Positions 25,828-32,938 of a stretch of 55,656 bases of DNA are shown piece by piece (positions within the stretch are counted from its first letter, which is position 1; every line of letters begins with the position of its first letter). The notes beneath the pieces are model-generated. The model was given only the letters and a program-made list of their open reading frames with translations. It made no database searches and was not told the origin of the DNA. Location of the stretch: the NCBI GenBank assembly GCA_015232565.1, contig JADFZK010000015.1, forward strand, positions 1-55,656. Reading direction: 5' to 3'. This stretch comes from Candidatus Omnitrophota bacterium. Lineage in GTDB: Bacteria; Omnitrophota; Gorgyraeia; Zapsychrales; Fredricksoniimonadaceae. A program made the position numbers and the translations under genes.

Positions 25828-26687
25828 TGGTGTTCCAAAGACATTTATTTCGTAAAGTTACTATTTTGGGTACCGGCCTGCTGGGCGGGTCGATCGGCCT
25901 GGCGCTTAAGAAGAACGGCCTGGCCGAGAAAGTGGTGGGCATGTCCCGCCATGAAGCGTCGGCGCGCGCGGCGGTTGCCATGGGCGCTATAGACATTGCC
26001 GAGACCGACCTGCAAAAGGCTATCGCCGGGGCCGACCTGGTCATATTGGCCGCACCGGTCAAGGTTATCCTGGAGAACATCCGGGATATTGCCCGGCATT
26101 TACGCCGCGACTGCATTGTTACTGATGTGGGCAGTACCAAAAGCTTTGTAGTGGATGCCGCGCAGAAGCATTTTCCGGCGCATGTCCTTTTTGTGGGTTC
26201 GCATCCCATGGCGGGTTCCGAGAAAAGCGGCGTGGCGCACGCCTCGGCGGATCTTTTCAAGGGCGCGTCGGTAATTATGACCCCCACGGCCAAGACCAAC
26301 AAACTGGCCAAGGATAAGGTCAAGCATTTATGGACCAAGCTGGGCGCGGAAGTGCGGATCATGGATCCCGTCAAGCATGATGAAGTGATGGCTTTTGTGA
26401 GCCACCTGCCGCATCTGGCGGCGTTTGCCATGATGCGCGCTATTCCCGACGAGTTCCTGCCTTATGGTTCTACCGGCCTGAAAGACACCACGCGCGTGGC
26501 GGCCTCTTCCTCCAAGATGTGGGGGGATATCTGCCTGTCGAACTACCGCAATGTGTTAAAGAGTATCGACGAAATGGCCAAGTCGCTGGCGGATCTGCGG
26601 AAAGCCATACTGGAACATGATGAGGAAGCCCTGGCCGAGTACCTTAACCAGGCCAAGGGCCGGCGGGAAAGCCTGGACAAGAAATAA
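25827..26687 (+). CDS. tyrA: Prephenate dehydrogenase
   Basis: A 286-aa NAD(P)-dependent enzyme leading to tyrosine. The Rossmann motif VTILGTGLLGGSIGLAL is at about residues 10-26, followed by DVGSTKSFVV, the catalytic-His region GSHPMAGSEKSG and SHLPHLAAFAM. No fused mutase or ACT domain is present; the mutase is supplied by pheA. It shares one base with aroF. aroA, often next in such clusters, is missing; cmk follows instead. Confidence 0.94.
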   Translation: MVFQRHLFRKVTILGTGLLGGSIGLALKKNGLAEKVVGMSRHEASARAAVAMGAIDIAETDLQKAIAGADLVILAAPVKVILENIRDIARHLRRDCIVTDVGSTKSFVVDAAQKHFPAHVLFVGSHPMAGSEKSGVAHASADLFKGASVIMTPTAKTNKLAKDKVKHLWTKLGAEVRIMDPVKHDEVMAFVSHLPHLAAFAMMRAIPDEFLPYGSTGLKDTTRVAASSSKMWGDICLSNYRNVLKSIDEMAKSLADLRKAILEHDEEALAEYLNQAKGRRESLDKK

Positions 26688-26696
26688 CGGAGAGCT

Positions 26697-27359
26697 ATGG
26701 TCATAACGATCGACGGACCCGCTGGCGCGGGCAAAAGCACGGTGGCAAAACTGCTGGCCAAAAAGCTGGGTTTTGCTTTTATGGATACGGGGGCGATGTA
26801 CCGCGCGCTGACGGTCAAGGCCATGCGTTGTCAGGTCAGGCTTGAGGATGCCGAGGCTCTGGTGGCTTTGGCAAAAAAGACCCATATTGACCTGTTAAAT
26901 GAGCCGGGCCAGCCGCTGAAAGTTTTGCTGGACGGTGAGGACGTGTCGGAAGCTATCCGCGCTACCGACGTGACCAATAATACTTTTTATATCGCGCGTA
27001 CGCCCGGCGTGCGCCATGTGATGGTGGAATGGCAGCAGCTTATGGGCCGGCGCCAGTCGATGGTAGGGGACGGACGCGACCTGGGTACCGTGGTTTTCCC
27101 GGAGGCCGAATTCAAATTTTATCTGGATGCCGATTTTGCGGTGCGCTGTCAGCGGCGGATAGACGAGCTTAAAAGCAAAGGCCAGCCGGTCGATCCAAAG
27201 GACCTGGAGCGCGACCTGGCCGAGCGGGACCATCAGGATATTTCGCGCAAAGTCGGCCCGTTAAAACAGGCGGACGACGCTATTCTGGTTGATTCCACCA
27301 GGATGTCGGTTGAAGAAGCGGTGGATTTCATGTTCAGCCGCATTAAATCAAAAATATAA
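26697..27359 (+). CDS. cmk: Cytidylate kinase
   Basis: Phosphorylates CMP/dCMP. The 220-aa protein opens with the P-loop IDGPAGAGKSTVAK, then the substrate-binding DTGAMYRA, GDGRDLGTVVFPEA, and a lid region DLAERDHQDISRKVGPL. It lies 9 bp after tyrA. Confidence 0.96.
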   Translation: MVITIDGPAGAGKSTVAKLLAKKLGFAFMDTGAMYRALTVKAMRCQVRLEDAEALVALAKKTHIDLLNEPGQPLKVLLDGEDVSEAIRATDVTNNTFYIARTPGVRHVMVEWQQLMGRRQSMVGDGRDLGTVVFPEAEFKFYLDADFAVRCQRRIDELKSKGQPVDPKDLERDLAERDHQDISRKVGPLKQADDAILVDSTRMSVEEAVDFMFSRIKSKI

Positions 27360-27404
27360 CAGGATACCGGCCGGGCAGTTTGTCCGGCTTAGTTCGGGAA
27401 GATC

Positions 27405-29195
27405 ATGGACCAGAAGCTTATTCGTAATTTTTCCATCATCGCGCATATCGACCACGGTAAATCCACCCTGGCCGACCGCCTGATGCTTTTCTGCGGGGCT
27501 ATCGACGAGCGCAGTTTCAAGAACCAGTTGCTCGACGATATGGACCTGGAGCGCGAGCGCGGCATTACCATCAAGGCTTCCGCGGTGCGTTTAACCTACC
27601 GGGCGAAAGACGGTCAGGACTATCTTTTTAACCTTATCGATACGCCCGGCCATGTGGATTTTACCTATGAGGTCGAGAAATCCCTCAAGGCCTGCGAAGG
27701 CGCTTTGCTTATAGTGGACGCTACCCAGGGCGTGGAATCCCAGACCGTGGCCAATTATTATCTGGCCATCAACAACAACCTGGAGATCCTGCCGGTAATT
27801 AACAAGATCGATATCGCTTCCATCGACCTTGAAGAGTCGGTGCGCAAGTTCAGCGAGACCCTCAAATTCAAGCCCGAGGATATCCAGAAAGTTTCGGCCA
27901 AGGAAGGCCTGAATATCGACAAGCTTTTCGAGAAGATCGTGGAGTTCATCCCTTCGCCGTATGGCGACGAGAACCGTCCCCTGAAGGCGCTGATGTTCGA
28001 CATGAAATATGATGTTTACAAGGGCATCATCGTGTTCGTCCGGGTGATAGACGGCAAGATAACGGTGGGTTCCCGGGTGCGCATGATGAACATGCAGAAA
28101 GAGTATACTGTCGACGGTATCGGGGTTTATTCCCCGTTCGACGTCAAGGTCAAGGAGCTGGGTTGCGGCGAAGTCGGGTATATCACCTGTAATATCCGCG
28201 ATCCCAAGGAAGTGCGGGTGGGCGATACGGTTACCGACGCGGCCAATCCGTGTGCCGAGCCGCTGGAAGGGTATCGGGTGCTTAAGCCGCTGGTTTTTTG
28301 CGGGGTTTACCCGGTGACCGCGGACCAGTATATGGAGTTGCGCGAAGCCATTGATAAATTGCGCCTGAGCGACCCCAGTTTTACTTTTGAGCCCGAGACT
28401 TCGCAGTCTTTTGGCCATGGTTTTCGCTGTGGGTTCCTGGGCCTTTTGCATATGGAAGTGGTGCAGGAGCGCCTGGAACGCGAATATAACCTGAGCCTGG
28501 TCCTCACTACACCCAACGTCGGGTATCGTTACGAAACCAAGGACGGGGTGATGACGGATATCGAGAATCCTTCCCAACTGCCGAATATGAGCGCGGTGAA
28601 GAGTGTGGAAGAGCCGTACCTGAAGGTTTCGGTGATGACCCCGGTGACCTCGATGGACTCGGTCATGGAGCTGGCCAAACGTAAACGCGGTATTTACGTG
28701 AAGAGTGAATATATGTCGGACCGGATGCGCGTGGTCTACGAGATCCCGCTGTCGGAAGTGATCGTGGATTTTAATGATATGGTTAAGTCCGCCACCCGCG
28801 GTTACGGCTCGATCGATTACGAGTTCTGCGGCTATCGCGCGGCGCCCATCGCCAAGCTCGACATCCTTATTAACGACGAGGAATGCGACGCTTTCTCCTG
28901 CCTGGTGCACAAGGAGCACGCTTATGCCAAGGGTTCCGCCTTGTGCGACAAGTTAAAAGAGCTTATCCCCGCGCAGTTGTTCGATATCCGCATCCAGGCT
29001 TCCTGCGACGGGCGGATCATCGCCTCGTCGCGCATAAAATCCATGGGCAAGAACGTTACCGCCAAGTGTTACGGCGGCGATATCAGCCGCAAGCGCAAGT
29101 TGTGGGAGAAACAAAAAGAAGGCAAGAAGAAGATGAAATCGGTCGGTAGTGTGGAAGTTCCCCAGGCGGCTTTCCTGGCCGCTTTAAAGATCTGA
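27405..29195 (+). CDS. lepA: Elongation factor 4 (LepA)
   Basis: A ribosome-dependent GTPase of 596 aa that acts on stalled or mistranslocated ribosomes. G-domain motifs are IAHIDHGKSTLADRL (P-loop), RGITIKA, DTPGHVDF and NKID. The characteristic LepA C-terminal domain ends in KKMKSVGSVEVPQAAFLAAL. It precedes the signal peptidase gene lepB, the order known from E. coli. Confidence 0.98.
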   Translation: MDQKLIRNFSIIAHIDHGKSTLADRLMLFCGAIDERSFKNQLLDDMDLERERGITIKASAVRLTYRAKDGQDYLFNLIDTPGHVDFTYEVEKSLKACEGALLIVDATQGVESQTVANYYLAINNNLEILPVINKIDIASIDLEESVRKFSETLKFKPEDIQKVSAKEGLNIDKLFEKIVEFIPSPYGDENRPLKALMFDMKYDVYKGIIVFVRVIDGKITVGSRVRMMNMQKEYTVDGIGVYSPFDVKVKELGCGEVGYITCNIRDPKEVRVGDTVTDAANPCAEPLEGYRVLKPLVFCGVYPVTADQYMELREAIDKLRLSDPSFTFEPETSQSFGHGFRCGFLGLLHMEVVQERLEREYNLSLVLTTPNVGYRYETKDGVMTDIENPSQLPNMSAVKSVEEPYLKVSVMTPVTSMDSVMELAKRKRGIYVKSEYMSDRMRVVYEIPLSEVIVDFNDMVKSATRGYGSIDYEFCGYRAAPIAKLDILINDEECDAFSCLVHKEHAYAKGSALCDKLKELIPAQLFDIRIQASCDGRIIASSRIKSMGKNVTAKCYGGDISRKRKLWEKQKEGKKKMKSVGSVEVPQAAFLAALKI

Positions 29196-29233
29196 CCGCC
29201 CGCGGTGCGGGTGTTATCCGTTAAGGAAGTGGC

Positions 29234-29941
29234 ATGTCTACAGTCAAGAGCAGTAATTTTATTGATAATGTGTGGGATGTAATGTCTTTGGTGACTGGTT
29301 ATCCGGTGGTTTTTCTGTTAACGCTTTTGACCACTTTCTCTTTTGTAAAAGCTAAAGAGGCGGTGTCCGGAGAAGCCGGGCGTGTCGCCGGCCGCGAGTG
29401 GGGCGAATCTATAATTATCGCGTTCGTACTGGCGATGGTTATCCGGGCTTTTCTGGTGGAGCCGTTCAAGATACCGTCAGGCTCCATGCGCATGACTTTG
29501 ATCGAGGGCGACCGCTTGTTCGTCCCCAAGGTAGAGTTCGGGCCGATCATCCCGCTAACCAAAATACGTATTCCGGGCTTTGTAAAGCCTAAACGGGGCG
29601 ATGTGATCGTGTTCAAATATCCCGTAACGCGCGACAAGGATTTTATTAAACGCCTTATTGCGGTGGGCGGTGAAACGGTGCAGATCGCCGACGGTAAGGT
29701 GCTGATTAACGGCCAGGTGGTCAAAGACGGCACGATCGCTAGTATCCATTATTACAATATGGGCAGTTACGGCAAGGAAGGCGCCGCTGTTACCGTGCCG
29801 CCAGGGAATTATTTTGTGATGGGCGATAACAGCGCGGCCAGCCATGACAGCCGTTTTTGGGGCTTTGTGCCCGAGGAGCTGGTGGTCGGCAAAGCCGAAT
29901 GTATTTTCTGGCCGCTTAACCGGATCCGCTGGATAAAGTAG
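29234..29941 (+). CDS. lepB: Signal peptidase I
   Basis: Cleaves signal peptides of exported proteins at the outer face of the inner membrane. The 235-aa protein has hydrophobic segments near residues 18-36 and 52-70. The catalytic Ser is at about 84 in IPSGSMRMTL, the Lys at about 139 in DFIKRLIAVGGE, and the box GDNSAASHDSRFWG follows. It would process the giant secreted proteins encoded in the same window. Confidence 0.95.
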   Translation: MSTVKSSNFIDNVWDVMSLVTGYPVVFLLTLLTTFSFVKAKEAVSGEAGRVAGREWGESIIIAFVLAMVIRAFLVEPFKIPSGSMRMTLIEGDRLFVPKVEFGPIIPLTKIRIPGFVKPKRGDVIVFKYPVTRDKDFIKRLIAVGGETVQIADGKVLINGQVVKDGTIASIHYYNMGSYGKEGAAVTVPPGNYFVMGDNSAASHDSRFWGFVPEELVVGKAECIFWPLNRIRWIK

Positions 29942-29964
29942 TGTTCTGCTAATTAAGGCTCGTT

Positions 29965-30315
29965 ATGCGTTTTTGGGTCCCTTCTTTTCTGGTCTTGCTC
30001 TTCCTGGGTGGTTGTGCCGCTCCCTTGGCCAGGCCCTTGGCTTCTGGCCAGCCGGTGGAGACTTCCAGCCAGCAGGCAGCCGCTGCGCAGAAAGTGCTGG
30101 GCGGGATGGCCGGCCGGGAGGTGTCCCGGGAAGACCTGCGCCGGGTAGCGGCGGATGTGCGCGCTAATGCCGAGTCCCGTTCGGCGGTCGAGGAGATCAT
30201 TGGTGCCGGCGGGGCGCCGGTAATTAAATATTCTCCCAGTACGGGTAAGCATTACAGCGCGGACCTCGAGTTCGATCCCGATACCGGAGAAAAGCTTAAA
30301 GTCCTGGCGGAGTAA
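29965..30315 (+). CDS. Small lipoprotein of unknown function
   Basis: 116 aa with a lipoprotein signal peptide (MRFWVPSFLVLLF, then lipobox LGGC with Cys about 17). The mature part has an Ala/Gln-rich helical segment and a short YSPSTGKHYSADLEFDPDTGEK tail. I do not recognise the family. It lies 23 bp after lepB and 3 bp before pgsA, so it is probably part of the same transcript. Confidence 0.7.
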   Translation: MRFWVPSFLVLLFLGGCAAPLARPLASGQPVETSSQQAAAAQKVLGGMAGREVSREDLRRVAADVRANAESRSAVEEIIGAGGAPVIKYSPSTGKHYSADLEFDPDTGEKLKVLAE

Positions 30316-30318
30316 TCC

Positions 30319-30882
30319 ATGGGTTTAACCTTGGCTAACAAGATAACAATCGGGCGTATCGTCCTGATCCCGGTTTTTATTGCGGTGATGTTGTCTTATT
30401 CTCCGGAACGGGCGTATTTGCTTTGGTGGGCGCTGGGTATTTATATCCTCGCCGAGATCACCGATATCATCGACGGTTATATTGCCCGGCGTTATTATCA
30501 AAAGACCAAAGCCGGATCGATCCTTGACCCCCTGGCCGACAAATTCCTGCTTATCAGTGCGTTGATCGTTATGTATGCGCAGGGCGCGCGTTTTGACTGG
30601 GCGGTGCAGTTTCCTTTGTGGCTGGTGGTTACTTTTGTGGCGCGGGATGTGATTTTGATACTGGGCGGCCTTTTGATCGAGCTTAAAAGCCGGCCGATAG
30701 AGATCCGTCCCAATCTGTGGGGCAAGTTGACCGCCTTTTTACAGGTGGTTTGCGTGGTGGCGGTGTTCCTGCAGTTCCATATGGCGTATATTATCTGGTG
30801 GCTGGCAGTGGCGGCGGCGGTCATCTCGGGGCTTATTTATATGAAGGAAGGGATAAAGGTGCTTAACGATGAACATGCTTAA
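30319..30882 (+). CDS. pgsA: CDP-diacylglycerol-glycerol-3-phosphate 3-phosphatidyltransferase
   Basis: An inner-membrane enzyme making phosphatidylglycerol phosphate. The 187-aa protein has the CDP-alcohol phosphatidyltransferase signature in one run: DIIDGYIARR, then G-S-I-L-D-P-L-A-D-K (pattern DxxDGxxAR...GxxxDxxxD). Four to five transmembrane helices are visible. It overlaps plsY by 14 nt, linking two phospholipid synthesis steps. Confidence 0.93.
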   Translation: MGLTLANKITIGRIVLIPVFIAVMLSYSPERAYLLWWALGIYILAEITDIIDGYIARRYYQKTKAGSILDPLADKFLLISALIVMYAQGARFDWAVQFPLWLVVTFVARDVILILGGLLIELKSRPIEIRPNLWGKLTAFLQVVCVVAVFLQFHMAYIIWWLAVAAAVISGLIYMKEGIKVLNDEHA

Positions 30883-31510
30883 CTGGTTCCTGATAGCGGT
30901 GGTGAGTTATCTGCTGGGCTCTATTCCTACCGCGTTCATTTTTGGCAAGGTTATGAAGGGGATCGACATTCGCGAGCATGGCTCGGGGAATATGGGGGCT
31001 ACCAATGCGTTTCGGGTCCTGGGCAAGTTGCCGGGTTCGGCGGTCTTAATACTCGACATGCTCAAAGGCCTGATACCGGTGGTTTTGGTGGCGGGCTGGC
31101 TGTCCCCCGGGGTTGAAGGGCGCATTGTGGCCGCGGTCAGCGTGGTTTGCGGGCATAACTGGACCTGCTTTCTGGGTTTTAAAGGCGGCAAAGGCGTGGC
31201 TACCAGCGCAGGAGTGCTGATCGGCCTGACTATTGCTTTACCGGCAGTTCGTTGGCCGGTGGGTTTGTGCTTGTTAAGCTGGCTGGGGTGCTTTCTGGCT
31301 ACGGCTTATATTTCGGTGTCTTCGATCCTGGCGGCTATCTTACTGCCGGTCTTTATGATCGCTTTCTCTGCGCCTTTTGCGGTTATACTTCTTAGTATAC
31401 TGTTCTGTGTCCTGGTGGTGGTGAGGCATCAACCCAACATTCACCGCCTTCTAAATGGCCAGGAAACAAAGGTCCCGTTACCCTTTCATAAAAAAGTTTC
31501 CCGGCCCTAA
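30869..31510 (+). CDS. plsY: Glycerol-3-phosphate acyltransferase PlsY
   Basis: Transfers acyl groups from acyl-phosphate to glycerol 3-phosphate in the inner membrane. The 213-aa protein shows the three conserved PlsY motifs: LGSIPTAFIFG with EHGSGNMGATNAFR, VCGHNWTCFLGFKGGKGVAT, and the C-terminal VVVRHQPNIHRL. The start overlaps pgsA; ATG at 30875 is an alternative. Confidence 0.95.
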   Translation: MNMLNWFLIAVVSYLLGSIPTAFIFGKVMKGIDIREHGSGNMGATNAFRVLGKLPGSAVLILDMLKGLIPVVLVAGWLSPGVEGRIVAAVSVVCGHNWTCFLGFKGGKGVATSAGVLIGLTIALPAVRWPVGLCLLSWLGCFLATAYISVSSILAAILLPVFMIAFSAPFAVILLSILFCVLVVVRHQPNIHRLLNGQETKVPLPFHKKVSRP

Positions 31511-31613
31511 ACCTCCCACCGTCGGAAGAAAACGTTTTCCGGTTTTTTTTCTCGCCCCCTTGTTTCTTGGTGTTTTAGATGCCATACTTCCTTTGTGGAC
31601 AAGGAGGCGGCAA

Positions 31614-31964
31614 ATGAAGAATGTAAATTACTCTAAAAAGGAACTCAAAGGCGGCCGGGGCAGGGTGGTCCTGGTAAGGGAATCGGTCCCGGAAACGGAT
31701 TGTGACACCTCCATTCGCAAGAGCTTTGTGTACCTGGCGCGCACTGTTGACGAGATTCCAGCCGTAACTCCGGCTCCCGAGATCCGGGTGGTTAAGGCCA
31801 TCAATTCCGATGCTCAGCGGGAAGCTTTTTATATGCGGGTAAAAGGAGTGGTGTATTTCCGCCAGGGGCGGTTCATGCACAAGGTTGATTATTTACATAC
31901 TTTGGCAGTCCAGATGCTTTGGAAGACCCATGTTCTCTCTTCCGGTCCGGCTACGCTTGCCTAG
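31614..31964 (+). CDS. Hypothetical protein, 116 aa
   Basis: Start at 31614 because AAGGAGG (31601-31607) precedes it; the longer open frame back to 31455 only overlaps plsY out of frame. The protein opens with MKNVNYSKKELKGGRGRV, has no signal peptide or membrane segment, and includes YMRVKGVVYFRQGRFMHKVDY. I do not recognise it. It is the last gene before a strong terminator. Confidence 0.6.
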   Translation: MKNVNYSKKELKGGRGRVVLVRESVPETDCDTSIRKSFVYLARTVDEIPAVTPAPEIRVVKAINSDAQREAFYMRVKGVVYFRQGRFMHKVDYLHTLAVQMLWKTHVLSSGPATLA

Positions 31965-32008
31965 AGCTAAAGCTGGATGCAGTTAAAAGAGAGACTCCAA
32001 TAAAAAAC

Positions 32009-32043
32009 CGGCCGGGGTTGAGGAACCCCGGCCGAATTTTTTT
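32009..32043 (+). terminator. Strong rho-independent terminator
   Basis: Perfect 11-bp GC-rich stem CGGCCGGGGTT (32009-32019) with AACCCCGGCCG (32024-32034), then AA and seven T residues (32037-32043). An A-tract precedes the stem, so it may work in both directions. It closes the long operon that starts near yebC. Confidence 0.9.
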
Positions 32044-32110
32044 CGTTGCGTTAATGCTCGCAGGTAAAACCTCATCACGTCGCGGATGATCCTTTCAGCC
32101 GATTTTATAG

Positions 32111-32733
32111 AACATTGCTGGTGTTTGCGTTGAATTAATTCTGGTGCTGAAAATAAATGTAATAGGTTAGAGTTTGGAATCGTTTCGTCGATTCCTTGAC
32201 GATCGCCATGTGTGCTAATCTTACCAAGTTGCTTTGCCTACCATAACGTGTCGCCTTGTTATTCACGGAAAGACCTGCCTGTTCGCGATGATTTTCGTCC
32301 TGCAGCCAGCCCCGCTTCGCGGGTCGGGCAGGATTAAAACCGTGCCTTTCGGTTTAGCGCTCACTCCCGGCCAACACCAACCGACGTGTTGAATTCATCG
32401 GTGAGATTGGAGGAGGCATTGCTGGCGGATACGGCAACCCGGTGGCTCGTGGCCTTCGTTCGCGCTAAATCCTCAGGCACTTTTGCCGAAAATCATCTTA
32501 TTGCTCACAGACAGGTCTTTCCGTGAATCGCTCTAATCAATTGGCGCGGCAAAGCCGCCAAATAAACGAGTGGAGCCTCCAGTTCTGCCGTCAGGCAGGA
32601 GAGTTGGCGGCGATGTGCCAGATCCAGTCAATCTGGCCAAAGCCGCCAAATAAACGAGCGGCGATGTGCTATGGCGTGATTGAATATTACTGATATTTGT
32701 GCTGAATTAATTCCTGTGCTGAAAATAAATTTT
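32111..32733. repeat. 50-bp direct repeats flanking the structured element
   Basis: 32111-32160 and 32684-32733 match at about 41 of 50 positions and share the cores tgaattaatt and gtgctgaaaataaa. A second pair, aaagccgccaaataaacgag, occurs at 32551-32570 and again from 32640. The region between terminator and promoter (32044-32848) holds no credible gene; the open frame starting at 32680 lacks a ribosome-binding site and runs into the next gene in another frame. Confidence 0.7.
32261..32528 (+). ncRNA. Candidate structured RNA or MITE, 268 nt
   Basis: Ends: 22-nt inverted repeat (32261-32282 with 32507-32528), 21 of 22 paired. Inside, in nested order: 32287-32297 with 32487-32497 (11 bp, perfect); a GC-rich hairpin at 32298-32333; GTGCC/GGCAC (32342-32346 with 32476-32480); GGTTTAGCGC with GCGCTAAATCC (32351-32360, 32462-32472); then CTCAC/GTGAG and CAACAC/GTGTTG. 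The nesting of successive helices suggests a folded RNA; the terminal repeats alone would also suit a non-autonomous mobile element. It does not match tmRNA, 6S, SRP or RNase P as I know them. Strand is assumed. Confidence 0.6.
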
Positions 32734-32848
32734 GTCCAATTTTTCTGGTATTTATTGCTGGCACGTAAGTCTTTTATTTACAACACTTTTGTTCCTATTT
32801 CAATCACTTTCTCTCGGAAAACGGTTTCTTCAGAATGGCCGGGCGCCC

Positions 32849-32877
32849 TTGACAAGCGTTGTTTCATGGGCTTTACT
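32849..32877 (+). promoter_or_regulatory. Promoter of giant paralogue 3
   Basis: Consensus TTGACA (32849-32854), a 17-nt spacer and TTTACT (32872-32877). The leader would be about 55 nt, with AAGGAGG at 32926-32932 before the ATG at 32939. Confidence 0.6.
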
Positions 32878-32938
32878 TACTCATGGCGAGGATCATTGTT
32901 TGCGCTATTAACTTCATCTGGCCAAAAGGAGGCCGCTT

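Noticed and set aside
27591-28919. 442-codon open frame on the minus strand
   Set aside because: It mirrors lepA; His/Arg-rich low-quality translation typical of an antisense shadow.
31455-31613. N-terminal extension of the 116-aa hypothetical protein
   Set aside because: The extension overlaps plsY in another frame, while AAGGAGG at 31601-31607 marks the ATG at 31614.
32298-32333. Hairpin resembling the module family inside the 268-nt element
   Set aside because: Its internal loop reads AGCCAG/TCGG and the stem lengths differ; treated as an internal helix of the larger element.
32261-32528. tmRNA, 6S RNA or SRP RNA
   Set aside because: No alanine-acceptor end or tag frame, no single-bubble 6S layout, and no SRP apical GGAA/GCA loop pattern.
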